Origin: Microbulbifer aggregans
GTDB lineage: Bacteria > Pseudomonadota > Gammaproteobacteria > Pseudomonadales > Cellvibrionaceae
Length of the DNA stretch: 64,000 bases
NCBI RefSeq assembly: GCF_020524005.1
Contig: NZ_JAIVKK010000004.1
Location: forward strand, 434,001-498,000
Reading direction: 5' to 3'
The position numbers and the translations under genes are program-made. Shown here in pieces: positions 53,085-62,409 of the stretch. Within the stretch, counting starts at the first letter, position 1, and each line of letters begins with the position of its first letter. The notes under the pieces are model-generated. The model was given only the letters and a program-made list of their open reading frames with translations, did not search any database and had not been told where the DNA came from.

Positions 53085-54481
53085 GGGATATGTCCCCAGT
53101 CACTGGTACTGGCGCTAAGCAGTTCTGCCTGAAGGCCATTCCAGCTTACGAAGGCGCCATTGAGTCGGGTGCCGAGGAGAAGCGGCGGCAGAGACTGGTT
53201 GGCGAGCGGTAATGCCAGGTCCCCTCCCTGCGGTTGCCACCAGTATGTTTTGGCATCGTCCACGCAAATAAGGCCGCTACCCAGTTGGCAGCCGGCCAGC
53301 TCCCGCCAGGGAACCGCGGTCAGGCTGCGGTGCCACTCGGCCAGTGGCGCCGGTGCCGTGTCGGGCCACGCCACGTGGTCCGTTGTGTCCACCTCGCGAA
53401 ACTCCCCGAGCAGGGCGCGCAGGGGGGCGCGGCTGGAGTAGTAGCAGACCTCACCCTGTAACTGCCGCCCCACGGCCGGGGATGTGGTGCGCCGGCCGGC
53501 GGAAACCGGATAGAAATCCTGCAGCATGGCTGCGGGCGCGTCGGGCTGGTCCAGGCACAACAGCCAACTGGTGTGCGCGATAAGACCATCGCGGCGGGTC
53601 TCACTGCGCTCGCCCACTACCAGCCAGTTGCCGCTGATGCGCAGCGCGGCGCTGTCCTGAAGCAGTTGTTCGCGGTTCTCCGCGCCGAGGATATCGCGCC
53701 GGGTATCCGGATCCTCCGGGTTGGCCTGCCAGGCTCGGCATACCAGCAGCATCTGACCGAGTTCCTTGAGCACCATGTCCAGCTGCTGTTCGCCCTGCAA
53801 AGCGAGTACTTTCGCCGGCAGCTCATCCAGCCGCGCGGCGAGTGCCGCCGCCTTGCCATCCACGAGCCGTGCGGCCAGCTGGCGACTGCGGGGGGTAATT
53901 TCCTGAATTAAATGGATGATCCCGGTACGCAGCTGATCGTCGATCCACAGACTGAATTCCTGCAGTACCACGCTGACGGATTTTTGTGTGGCTTCACGGT
54001 TGCGCGCGGCGCGGCGGGCGTTGGCTTCGGCGCGCTTTTGCTGTTCTTCGGCTGAGAGCTGCGGTTCCGGCTCACCCGCGCGCCGGATATTTTTTGCCGC
54101 TGGGGGGCTATCGTCTTTTTTGCCCGGTGCTGCACTGCTGGTGCCGCCCTTGCGCCGGCGACCCAGCCACTCCTGTACCCATTCGGGATGCTCGGTTTCG
54201 GAAAAATCCTGTGCGGCTTCGGAGTATTGCCAAAGCAGCGCGAGTACATGTTTACAGGGAAACTTGCGCGAGGGGCAGGTGCACTTGTAGCCATGGTCCA
54301 CCGGATCGGCCATGGTGAAATAGGGCTTGGAACCGGAGCCCTGGCATTGTCCCCAGATGGCTCGGGCCTCTGTGGAAAAGCCCCGCACGGGCCATTTGGC
54401 TGGCTTCAGCAGTTTTTGGGCGGCGTTCAGGGAGGCCTGATCCGGGGCCAACTCCTGTACCGTTTCGAGATCAATTTCCAC
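53078..54481 (-). CDS. SWIM zinc-finger protein, first gene of the cassette
   Basis: The 467-residue protein starts at a GTG (54479-54481) with AGGAG ten bases before. A SWIM finger, CTCPSRKFPCKH (Cys67, Cys69, Cys76, His78), lies near the start. A basic, Arg/Ala-rich coiled linker (about 115-170) follows, then a large uncharacterised C-terminal region. SWIM fingers bind DNA or protein. It heads the operon SWIM-DUF5691-MoxR-DUF5682-VWA. E. coli YehQ is a probable relative. The 205-base gap to the divergent HdeD-like gene must hold the operon promoter; I cannot point to it. Confidence 0.88.
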   Translation of the reverse strand: MEIDLETVQELAPDQASLNAAQKLLKPAKWPVRGFSTEARAIWGQCQGSGSKPYFTMADPVDHGYKCTCPSRKFPCKHVLALLWQYSEAAQDFSETEHPEWVQEWLGRRRKGGTSSAAPGKKDDSPPAAKNIRRAGEPEPQLSAEEQQKRAEANARRAARNREATQKSVSVVLQEFSLWIDDQLRTGIIHLIQEITPRSRQLAARLVDGKAAALAARLDELPAKVLALQGEQQLDMVLKELGQMLLVCRAWQANPEDPDTRRDILGAENREQLLQDSAALRISGNWLVVGERSETRRDGLIAHTSWLLCLDQPDAPAAMLQDFYPVSAGRRTTSPAVGRQLQGEVCYYSSRAPLRALLGEFREVDTTDHVAWPDTAPAPLAEWHRSLTAVPWRELAGCQLGSGLICVDDAKTYWWQPQGGDLALPLANQSLPPLLLGTRLNGAFVSWNGLQAELLSASTSDWGHIPC

Positions 54482-54686
54482 GGGATCGGCACTCCTGCAA
54501 ACTGCGAGGAAATCTTGAACGTGACAGAGCGAAACATCATAGCGGTTTTTGACCGAGAAGTCGTCTCGTTACACGCGCATACATTGCATGGCGGATACCC
54601 GAGGTTTGAACGAGACCAATGACTGGTGTGTGCGCAATCGCAAGACTATAAATCCTGTTCCGACAGCAATGTTGCGGTATCTGGCT

Positions 54687-55268
54687 ATGTCTTCCGATTC
54701 GATTGAACTTTCTACCCGGCCGATGTTGAAACTCCTGGCTGAAAACTGGTGGGTTCTGTTGTTGCGCGGTCTATTCGCCGTGTTGTTCGGGGTGCTGACA
54801 TTTGTCTGGCCGGGTATTTCCCTGCTCAGCCTGATCATCCTGTTTGGCGCTTACTCGTTAGTTGATGGTGTCGTCGCCTTGTTCGGGGCGTTTAAAGGGC
54901 GGGGGCAGGTCCAGGGCTCCTCACTATGGTGGCTGCTGTTTGTGGGTATCAGCGGAGTTGCCGCGGGAATTGTGACTTTTATTTATCCACAGGTGACGGC
55001 GTTGGTGTTGGTGGTATTTATCGGTGCCTGGGCACTGGTGCGCGGGATATTTGAGATCATCGGCGCTGTGCGGCTGCGCAAGGAAATTGACCATGAGTGG
55101 TTGTTAATTCTGGCTGGTCTGATCTCGGTGCTGTTTGGCCTTGCCCTGCTGGTAAATCCGCAAGCGGGGGCGCTGGCGTTGCTCTGGCTAATCGGCGGCT
55201 ATGCAATTTTGTTTGGACTGATCCTGATCTGGCTGTCGTTCCGCCTGCGCAAAGTCGTGAAAAAATAG
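54687..55268 (+). CDS. HdeD-family membrane protein (DUF308)
   Basis: The 193-residue product has six membrane segments in three similar pairs (LLRGLFAVLFGVLTFVWPG, SGVAAGIVTFIYPQVTALVL, LLILAGLISVLFGLALLVNP). The repeated G...FG...P pattern is typical of HdeD/DUF308. E. coli HdeD helps acid resistance at high cell density; the role here is unknown. ATG 54687 (MSSDSIELS) is chosen, with ATG 54669 in frame as an alternative. Confidence 0.85.
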   Translation: MSSDSIELSTRPMLKLLAENWWVLLLRGLFAVLFGVLTFVWPGISLLSLIILFGAYSLVDGVVALFGAFKGRGQVQGSSLWWLLFVGISGVAAGIVTFIYPQVTALVLVVFIGAWALVRGIFEIIGAVRLRKEIDHEWLLILAGLISVLFGLALLVNPQAGALALLWLIGGYAILFGLILIWLSFRLRKVVKK

Positions 55269-55306
55269 GAGAGCCCGCTCGGGGGATCACTCGGTAAACC
55301 GACCTA

Positions 55307-55335
55307 AAAAATGGCAGCCAGTGGCTGCCATTTTT
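55307..55335. terminator. Bidirectional terminator between the HdeD-like and M1 peptidase genes
   Basis: AAAAATGGCAGCC pairs perfectly with GGCTGCCATTTTT around a three-base loop. It carries A/T-rich ends on both sides, so it can end both convergent transcripts. Confidence 0.92.
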
Positions 55336-55355
55336 AAAACGTAGAGATTTGAACG

Positions 55356-58100
55356 TTACTGGACGCTGGTTACCAGTTCCTGTCCTTTCTCCCGCAAAGC
55401 CATACACAGATTGATGCTCTCATCGGTCTGTGCCAGTGCGCGTTCATAACCCGGTACCAGTTTCTTCTGCTGGGTGAACAGCATCTGTACCTCTTTCAGT
55501 GAACCGAGGTCGCAGAAACTTGCGGCAAAGCGCGGCGTGTTGCGGCGCCACTGCTCTGGAATCTTGCTGACCACTGCGCTGAAGTTGTGGCGCAGCCAAT
55601 CCCAGTTTTTCGCCTGCAGGGCTGGCTCCGAGAGCGCATTCTGGATCAGGCCGAACGCTTCACGCGCCCCCATCGCGTCGCTCAGTGCCAGGCTTTGGAT
55701 TGCGCTGAGCTGGGACGGATCGGTGATGCGGCCGAGAGCGTTGGCACTGGCGCTGTCGAACAGCGGGTCATCCAGCTCGCTGCGGATCTGGATCAGGTGA
55801 TCCACAAAGGCCTTGCCGGAATCCTGCACCGCGACGGTCAGGGCGCTGGTATACAGATCGGAGTCCAGGGCCTTGGAATCCCGCTCCTGGTTAAAGCCGG
55901 TGAATTTCTCCGCTTTTTCTTTCAGCAGCTTACGCACAGCCGGCTGTTTCGCATCCAGTGCCAGGAAGCCGAGCAGTGTGCTGTGCAACAGCTTGCTGTC
56001 GTTGTCGGTACTGCCTTCCAGTTGCGCGACTTTCTCGCCATAAAGCTTCTGCAGGAACGCCTGCCAGCCTTGCTGCTGGTTTTTATCTGCGTACCGGTTT
56101 CCATACTTGGTGAGGTAGCCCAAAGACGCTTCCACTACCTGGCGCTTATCCGAGGCCGCGGATTTCTCGATGGTTGCTACCAGTAATTGCGGCTTCAGAT
56201 GACCGGCTTCGAAGGCGGCGAAGGCGCTGTCGATAACAGCCAGTTGCTCGGTCGGTGCCAGACTGTCGAACTGGTCGATCAGTGCCTGCCAGCCGTTTTC
56301 CGGCAGGTTGAAGCGGTAGTAGCCGCTGCCGTTCACATTCGGCAGTACCCAGGCCGGGCACTCGCCGCCGGAAACGTCGACACTCTGCTCCGGTTCGGTG
56401 AGGAACTCGCACTGCTCCACGCCGCTGCTGCTGCGCATGCAGAACGGGATACTCCACTTTTTACCGGCGTCGGTAATCGGCGAGCCGAGTGGCTTGTAGC
56501 GCTGCTGCTGGATGTGCACCTTGGCTTCGCCCTTGGTGTTGCAGTCCATGGCCAGTTGCAACAGCGGCACACCTTTCTGTTCCACAAATGTGCGGAAGGT
56601 GTCGGTAAGGCGCGGGCTCTGGGTTTCTTCACCAATCACGCGGTAAAAATCCGGTGAGCTGGCCACGCCATCGGCGAAGGTTTCCACATAGCGACCCAGC
56701 GCCGGACGGAAGGTGTCCGCACCGAAGTATTCATCCACCATGTGGATAACACCCAGGCTCTTGGCGTAAGTGATGGCGTCGTAGGCGTTGCGGATATCGT
56801 TGTTGTCGTCGATCGGCTCGCGGATGGCGCGGGTGCTGGCGAGCGAATCGAGTTTCATCGCACTGATGGCGCGCACCGCGGCGTTCAGGTCGTGGCCGCC
56901 GTTCGGTTCCATAATGGTCAGCACCAGCGGTGTACCCCAGGTGGCAAAGCCTTCTTTCAGCCACAGATCGTCCCACCAGGGCGGGGTAACCAGGTTGCCG
57001 AACCACATGTGGGCAATTTCGTGGGCGTGCACGCCGAGCAGCGCCAGACGCAGGCCCGGTGCCGGCTTTTCGCCTTCCACCAGGATACGCTGTTCGCGGT
57101 AGGTAATGGCGGCAGACAGTTCGGTGGCACCACTGGGCCATTGGGGCGCGGCGACGATGTCCAGTTTGCGGAACGGGTAAGGACGTTGCAGCTGCTCTTC
57201 AAAAATACGCAGCATCTCGGGAGTGACATCGAGGATGTATTTCAGGTCCTTGCCGCGGCCTTTACGCGCAAAACCGCGCAGCGGCAGCTCTTCCTTGCGA
57301 TATTTGTTGGCGGGAATCGGCGCACGCTCCACCACATCGAATGGGCCTACGGCCAGCGACAGCAGGTAGGTGGGCATGGGGCGGGTCTGGGCGAAAGTGA
57401 CTTTCTCCATCCCATTGCCGACATCTGTGCGGCTGGCTTCCGGGGCGTTGCCGATGGCCACATAGCCTTTGGGAATGGTCAGGTTGATATCGTAAGTGGC
57501 TTTGAGGCCCGGCTCGTCGAACCCGGGCAGGAAGCGGCGCGCCTGGATGGATTCGGACTTGGCCAGCGCGTAGGACTCACCCTGCTCGACCACCTTGAAC
57601 AGGCCCGCCAGGTTCTTGTCGAACGGCGCGCTGTACTTGATGCGCAGAGTGATTTTCCCGGCGGGTACGCCACCGGCAAAGTCGACTCTCACTACACCGC
57701 TTTCCAGCAACTGGCGATAGTGTGCCGGTACGACCTTGTCTTCTGCTTTGCCCGCTTCAACGGGCACCAGCGCCTTGATGTCGGCAACGTCGATGTTGTT
57801 GCCGTGCATCCAGATATGGTCGGTGGGCGCGTCCAGCTCGATGTCGATTTCCACCTGGCCATCAAAGCGGTCCTCGCGCGGGTCGAGATTGAGGTCGAGG
57901 CGGTAGGCCGTGGGGCGCACGCCGTCGGGCAGTTTGCCGGCGGGGGGCTGTTCTTCGGTTTCAGCGGCCGGGGTGGTCTCTGCCTCGGTGGTGGCTTCGG
58001 CAGCGGGTTTCTCCACATCGGGTGTGGGCTTGTTCTTGGTATCGCAGCCGGCGAGGAGTATTAGTCCGGCAAGGAGGCTGGTGAGGGCAAGTTGTCGCAT
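55356..58100 (-). CDS. M1-family aminopeptidase-like lipoprotein with altered GxMEN motif
   Basis: The 914-residue protein has a lipoprotein signal (LILLAGC), a Thr/Glu/Pro-rich linker to residue 55, then an aminopeptidase N fold with zinc site HEIAHMWFG (His360-His364) and LKEGFATWG, and an ERAP1-like helical C-terminus. The exopeptidase motif that is normally GAMEN reads GATEL here (in PSGATELSAAITY). The Glu that binds the free N-terminus is kept but Met and Asn are replaced. It is probably still a peptidase, perhaps with changed specificity. It lies at the cell surface or in the periplasm, and follows the S15 hydrolase gene on the same strand at a 241-base distance. Confidence 0.9.
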   Translation of the reverse strand: MRQLALTSLLAGLILLAGCDTKNKPTPDVEKPAAEATTEAETTPAAETEEQPPAGKLPDGVRPTAYRLDLNLDPREDRFDGQVEIDIELDAPTDHIWMHGNNIDVADIKALVPVEAGKAEDKVVPAHYRQLLESGVVRVDFAGGVPAGKITLRIKYSAPFDKNLAGLFKVVEQGESYALAKSESIQARRFLPGFDEPGLKATYDINLTIPKGYVAIGNAPEASRTDVGNGMEKVTFAQTRPMPTYLLSLAVGPFDVVERAPIPANKYRKEELPLRGFARKGRGKDLKYILDVTPEMLRIFEEQLQRPYPFRKLDIVAAPQWPSGATELSAAITYREQRILVEGEKPAPGLRLALLGVHAHEIAHMWFGNLVTPPWWDDLWLKEGFATWGTPLVLTIMEPNGGHDLNAAVRAISAMKLDSLASTRAIREPIDDNNDIRNAYDAITYAKSLGVIHMVDEYFGADTFRPALGRYVETFADGVASSPDFYRVIGEETQSPRLTDTFRTFVEQKGVPLLQLAMDCNTKGEAKVHIQQQRYKPLGSPITDAGKKWSIPFCMRSSSGVEQCEFLTEPEQSVDVSGGECPAWVLPNVNGSGYYRFNLPENGWQALIDQFDSLAPTEQLAVIDSAFAAFEAGHLKPQLLVATIEKSAASDKRQVVEASLGYLTKYGNRYADKNQQQGWQAFLQKLYGEKVAQLEGSTDNDSKLLHSTLLGFLALDAKQPAVRKLLKEKAEKFTGFNQERDSKALDSDLYTSALTVAVQDSGKAFVDHLIQIRSELDDPLFDSASANALGRITDPSQLSAIQSLALSDAMGAREAFGLIQNALSEPALQAKNWDWLRHNFSAVVSKIPEQWRRNTPRFAASFCDLGSLKEVQMLFTQQKKLVPGYERALAQTDESINLCMALREKGQELVTSVQ

Positions 58101-58304
58101 GATTTCCGTAAATTGGTTGGGAAAACTCCTATTTTAGCGGTTTGCGGAGGGGAATTTAAAAGGCAAACGGGACAGGTGGGGTTGCGCGGGCGCCGGGTGG
58201 AGTTTTACGCCAGCGATAATCGAGTGTTGACCGCTAAACAAGATCGAGGCGGTATCGCTACCTTCACTTCAAACTCATTTACAAACAACGGCAATATCTG
58301 GATT

Positions 58305-58325
58305 GCCCGGCCGTAATGGCCGGGC
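58305..58325 (-). terminator. Hairpin after the S15 hydrolase gene
   Basis: GCCCGGCC pairs with GGCCGGGC around five bases, 16 bases past the stop at 58342. No U-run follows. The rest of the gap 58101-58341 holds nothing I can name. Confidence 0.55.
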
Positions 58326-58341
58326 GCAAGATTCCAGCGAA

Positions 58342-59901
58342 TTAGAGATGTGGAATCGTCAGCACTGATTGCCGGTCACGCCGGTAGGGCACGGTGATTT
58401 CATAGTGGGTGTCCGCAGGCTTCTGGTAAATGCTGCCTTCGGTGTCAATTGCCAGGGTTACCACATGCCCTGCGGGTACATCGTAGGAGGTGGTGAACAG
58501 CTCCAGGGAAACTTTCTGTGCCTGGCCGACGGTGGCATTGCGCAGGGTGTAAGGCGCGTGGGTGATCAGGCGTCCCCAGCCGAGGGCATCGGTATCGTAC
58601 AGGTGCACCTGCAGCTGCACCTCCGGCTTGCTCGGTACTATCCACATGTCCAGGGTGGGGGTGCCGCGGATCCTGAAGCTGCTCCAGTGCAGCGGCGAGT
58701 TGTACTCGATGGCGTAGTAGCCGTTGATACCTTTCATATCCGTATACACCGGCACGCCAAAGCCCTCGAGGATATCTGACAACAGCGGGATACCGGTGCC
58801 GGCCTTGGTGTCGGCGCCGCCGTGGAACTCGTTGTTCCAACCCCAACCGCTGTAGGTGTCGGTTTCCATACTGGCGTTGTTGAAGTAGCTCAGGCGCGGG
58901 TGCAGGTAATAGCGGGTGGATTTGTCGGTTACCGGGAAGTCGTCGAATTGTTCCTGCTTATTACTGATACGTACCGCCATATCCACCTTGGGTTCGCTGT
59001 CGATACCGTTGGCCTCGCCCTTCAGATAGTGGTCGAACCAGCGGAAGCTGGTGGCCCAGATATGCCCTTCATTGCCGCCGAGTATTTCGCCTATGGCGTG
59101 GGTTCCCGGGTTCAACATCAGCTTCTTGGGGCCATCCAGCAGGCTGTAGAGCTGGGTCATGCTGTTGGGTTTGAATAGGTAATCGGCGAAGTTGTTCGAC
59201 ATCAGTACCGCGGTGCCATTCGTGTTCAGCGCGTCGACATAACTGAGTGCCGAGCGCGGTGCGGCGAAGTTGTACACGCTGTCGATATCAGTGCCGGAAC
59301 GCAGGTTGCTCCAGATGGTGTCCACGTACGGGTCGAGGTTGAAGGCGGTCAGCGTGAGCAGCGTGCCCCACACCAGGTTGACGGTCTCGTTGGGGTACAG
59401 CCCTTCTACAATGTCGGACCAGCCGGAGAGCGCCGCCACGGCATCCACGCGCGGATCAGCGGCGGCAACTACCAGCGAGGTGCCGGCGCCATAAGAAATG
59501 CCGGCCAGCCCCAGATTGCCTACCGGGTAGTTGGCCTCCAGCCAGTCGATCAGTACCCGGGCATCGGCGACGGTATTGGCGCCAGTCACATCCACGGTGC
59601 CGCCGGAGGCACCGAAGCCGCGGGTGGAATAACTCATCACCAGGTAGCCGTGTTCCGCCAGAGCCTTGGCCTGCGCCAGGTACTGATTCTTGTCCAGCAC
59701 CCAACTGTTGGTAAACAGCACCGTGGGGTAACCGCTAGTCGGCGCCTGCGTATCGGGTATGTAAAGGTTCGCGTCGATTTCTGTACCGTCGAAACTGGTG
59801 ATATCCAGATCGGCGATAAAGGTGGGGTCCGCCTGCGATGGCAGCGAGGTTAACAGCGACAGGGCGCCAGCGAGCAGCGCCGGGAGGGCGAATGTGTTCA
59901 T
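58342..59901 (-). CDS. Exported CocE/X-Pro dipeptidyl-peptidase (S15) family hydrolase
   Basis: The 519-residue protein has a Sec signal (MNTFALPALLAGALSLLTSLPSQA) and an alpha/beta-hydrolase domain with nucleophile Ser136 in GISYGAG and the His in GTHAIGE. The C-terminal jelly-roll domain is like that of CocE/PepX. Relatives act on Pro dipeptides, cocaine or glutaryl esters, so the substrate is open. It is divergent from the HExxH peptidase gene; the 439-base gap 59902-60340 holds a LacI-like palindrome at 60020, an ATTGGT/ACCAAT inverted pair at 60236-60256 and no gene. Confidence 0.88.
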   Translation of the reverse strand: MNTFALPALLAGALSLLTSLPSQADPTFIADLDITSFDGTEIDANLYIPDTQAPTSGYPTVLFTNSWVLDKNQYLAQAKALAEHGYLVMSYSTRGFGASGGTVDVTGANTVADARVLIDWLEANYPVGNLGLAGISYGAGTSLVVAAADPRVDAVAALSGWSDIVEGLYPNETVNLVWGTLLTLTAFNLDPYVDTIWSNLRSGTDIDSVYNFAAPRSALSYVDALNTNGTAVLMSNNFADYLFKPNSMTQLYSLLDGPKKLMLNPGTHAIGEILGGNEGHIWATSFRWFDHYLKGEANGIDSEPKVDMAVRISNKQEQFDDFPVTDKSTRYYLHPRLSYFNNASMETDTYSGWGWNNEFHGGADTKAGTGIPLLSDILEGFGVPVYTDMKGINGYYAIEYNSPLHWSSFRIRGTPTLDMWIVPSKPEVQLQVHLYDTDALGWGRLITHAPYTLRNATVGQAQKVSLELFTTSYDVPAGHVVTLAIDTEGSIYQKPADTHYEITVPYRRDRQSVLTIPHL

Positions 59902-60019
59902 TGTTTTCTCTCGGGTTATTTTGATTTATTGCTTTTATGGGCCTGCGGAGTGCGCTAACCAGCAGGCGGCCCAGATTCTAGAAGAGTGACTGGAAGTGAA
60001 ATCTGGTCATTTGTGCTAA

Positions 60020-60037
60020 CTGAGAAAGCGTTCTCAG
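60020..60037. promoter_or_regulatory. LacI-family-like operator
   Basis: CTGAGAA-AGCG-TTCTCAG is an 18-base palindrome apart from its central bases, GC-centred like many LacI-family sites (TGAAAGCGCTTTCA type). It lies about 120 bases upstream of the S15 hydrolase start, so that gene is the likely target. Confidence 0.4.
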
Positions 60038-60340
60038 TCACTGGCGGAGGGATAAACGCGAAACTATCAGGTCAGAATATGACTGGTATGGACTGTGTGG
60101 TCGAAACCTGGCTGTCCGGATTTGTCCGTGTTCAGGCTGTGCACCTGGTGTGGCGCAACTTCCAACAGATTTATTGATCGAGGATTGGGAGGGAAGTATA
60201 GACCGCCACAGCTGTCTCGATAGTTCTGGATATCAATTGGTCTTTTTTTAACCAATAAAAACAGGTAGTGTGGCTATTCGCGCAACGCTGTACAAAAAGC
60301 AGCCAGTTGTCCCGAGCATTCTCAACCGGGTGGCCAGAAT

Positions 60341-61924
60341 ATGTTTTCAAGATTGCTTGCTTCCATAGTCCTATTTTCCAGCGCACTGCTGTTTGCTGGC
60401 GGCGCCATGGCAGGCAATCTGGCCCAAGATTCCTGGCACCAAATTGACAGCGCTAATTTCCATATCATCACCAATGGTGACCCCGCTGCCGTGCGCACCC
60501 TGGCGCAGGATCTCGAGCGTTACCGCGCTGTGGCGCTCGACCTTCTTGGTGCGAAAGATGACGGCACCAAACTGACCGTCTACGCCGCCGCGGACCGCGA
60601 CAGCTACGCCGGGCTGGTAGGCGACGATCTTGCCGAGCTGACCAACGGCCTGTTTGATACCACGGCCGAGGGCAGCTATGCGCTGGTGAACCTCGACGGC
60701 CGCACCGGTGAGCGCCAGTTGGAAGCACGGGAGTTCCTGTTCCATGAATACACCCACTTCCTGAGTTACAACGGCACCACCACGCATTATCCCTACTGGT
60801 ACAGCGAGGGCTTTGCCGAGTTCATGTCCACCATGACCTTTGGCCCTGACAACACTTACCAGATCGGCGCCATCCCCGGCGAGCGGGCCATGACTCTGCT
60901 GTACACCAGCCCGATGCCGTTGCAGCAGTTGCTGGAGGCCACCGCCTATAACACCCCGGATGAAGACAAGGGCCGGGTATACGCGAGTGGCTGGATGCTG
61001 GCCCACTGGCTGATCATGAATAGCGGTAAGGCCGAGCAGTTCAAGGGATTCGTGAAGGATTACAACAACGGCGCTGACCCGGTCAAAGCCCTGAGCAAGA
61101 ATTTGGGCATGTCCTTCAGCCAGATTGAAACGTCCTATAACTCCCGCTTCCAGAACGGCAAGTTCGACCTCGCCCGCGGCAAGGTACCGGCCAGCTTCAA
61201 ACCGGCACGTCCGAAGGTAAAGGCGCTGAGCGAGCAGCAAACCGTGGTAGAGCTGGCGCGCTTCCTGGTGAAGTCCGGTTACAACCTGGAAGGTGTCGAG
61301 GCGATGGTGCGCTACGCGGAGAAAAAGGGCATCTATACCCCGGAACTCAATGCGGTACGTGCCGATGCCGCCACTCGTATCGGAGACTTTGAGCGTGCGC
61401 AGCAGTTGTTGGCTCAGGTATCGCCACCGGATCGCAGCAGCTTCTGGTATCAGAAGGCCGAAGCCTGGTTGTGGCTGAACCGTGAAATCACCAAATTCGG
61501 CGATGAGCGTAATAAAGTCATGCTCAAGAAAGCGCGCGATACTTTCGTGAACCTGGTGAACAACCAGTCGGAGCAGGCGATGCACTGGTATGGCCTCGCG
61601 ATGTCCATGGAGATGCTGGGCTACCCGAAAAAGCAGTACACAGAAATGCTGGAGCAGGCCTACCTGCGTGCCCCTCGCGAACAGCACATCGCGCAGTGGA
61701 TGGCCCAGGAGTTGTACAACCAGAAAGATGCGGACTACTTCGCCCGTGTAGCGCAGCCGCTGATGCTGGAGATGACCAGCGAAGCGGAATACAACCAGAT
61801 GAAAATGATGCTGGCCGAGCTGAAACCGAAGGGGCAGGAAAGTGCGAAGGGCGGCGCCAAAGGTTCGGCTAAAAGTTCTGCCAAGGGTACCGCGAAGGAT
61901 AGTGACAGGCTGTCGGCCCCTTAA
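60341..61924 (+). CDS. Exported HExxH (gluzincin-like) peptidase with TPR-like repeats
   Basis: The 527-residue product has a Sec signal ending at AMA-GN, then a DUF1570-like peptidase domain with zinc motif HEYTH (His135-His139) and SEGFAEFMS about 25 residues on. Helical TPR-like repeats follow (about 285-490), and a low-complexity Ala/Lys/Ser/Gly tail (SAKGGAKGSAKSSAKGTAK) ends it. It probably works in the periplasm or outside. No neighbour explains its substrate. A clean terminator follows. Confidence 0.8.
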   Translation: MFSRLLASIVLFSSALLFAGGAMAGNLAQDSWHQIDSANFHIITNGDPAAVRTLAQDLERYRAVALDLLGAKDDGTKLTVYAAADRDSYAGLVGDDLAELTNGLFDTTAEGSYALVNLDGRTGERQLEAREFLFHEYTHFLSYNGTTTHYPYWYSEGFAEFMSTMTFGPDNTYQIGAIPGERAMTLLYTSPMPLQQLLEATAYNTPDEDKGRVYASGWMLAHWLIMNSGKAEQFKGFVKDYNNGADPVKALSKNLGMSFSQIETSYNSRFQNGKFDLARGKVPASFKPARPKVKALSEQQTVVELARFLVKSGYNLEGVEAMVRYAEKKGIYTPELNAVRADAATRIGDFERAQQLLAQVSPPDRSSFWYQKAEAWLWLNREITKFGDERNKVMLKKARDTFVNLVNNQSEQAMHWYGLAMSMEMLGYPKKQYTEMLEQAYLRAPREQHIAQWMAQELYNQKDADYFARVAQPLMLEMTSEAEYNQMKMMLAELKPKGQESAKGGAKGSAKSSAKGTAKDSDRLSAP

Positions 61925-61954
61925 CCGCCGCCGACCGCTGTCACCTGCAAACGG

Positions 61955-61979
61955 GGGAGCCACACGGCTCCCTTTTTTT
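61955..61979 (+). terminator. Rho-independent terminator of the HExxH peptidase gene
   Basis: GGGAGCC pairs with GGCTCCC around ACAC and is followed by seven T, about 30 bases past the stop. Confidence 0.93.
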
Positions 61980-62019
61980 ATGCGATTTTTTTATTCGAAT
62001 CTACTGTTCCAGACGCTTT

Positions 62020-62409
62020 CTAGTTTTCATACAGTTCGAGAGGCAGGCCATCTGGATCGCTGAAAAAAGTAAACCGCTTGCCGGTGAACTCGTCCACCCG
62101 CACCGGCTCCACTTCCACACCCTGCTGCTCCAGTACCGCCTTGCTCCCCTCTACGGAATCCACCACAAACGCCAGATGTCTTAAGCCCTGGGCTTCCGGG
62201 TAACTGGGCCTTGGGGGTGCGCCGGGAAATGAAAACAGCTCCACTTGCCCGCCATCCGGTAATTGCAGGTCGAGCTTCCAGGAGTCTCGCGCAGGGCGAT
62301 AATTCTCTGCGAGTACTTTCAGTCCAAGGGTCCCGGTATAGAAATCTTTCGAGCGCGGGTAGTCAGAACAGATGATGGCCGCATGATGGATCTTTTTCAG
62401 CTTCAACAT
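62020..62409 (-). CDS. VOC-superfamily protein, YaeR/GloA2-like
   Basis: The 129-residue protein has the glyoxalase fold with IHHAAIICSDYPRSKDFYT at the start, ARDSWKLDL, VELFSFP, LRHLAFVVDS and the end FFSDPDGLPLELYEN. These match E. coli YaeR almost word for word from memory. The metal-binding His and Glu of the family are present. The function is not settled (a possible glyoxalase-type lyase). ATG 62409 is used. The start overlaps the end of the GyrI-like gene by seven bases. Confidence 0.9.
   Translation of the reverse strand: MLKLKKIHHAAIICSDYPRSKDFYTGTLGLKVLAENYRPARDSWKLDLQLPDGGQVELFSFPGAPPRPSYPEAQGLRHLAFVVDSVEGSKAVLEQQGVEVEPVRVDEFTGKRFTFFSDPDGLPLELYEN

Noticed and set aside
56742-58064. 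Open frame of 440 codons on the plus strand
   Set aside because: It is antisense to the second M1 peptidase gene, whose signal peptide and zinc motif are clear.
59986-60177. Small open frame in the S15-HExxH gap
   Set aside because: It runs through the LacI-like palindrome, has no ribosome-binding site and no family resemblance.
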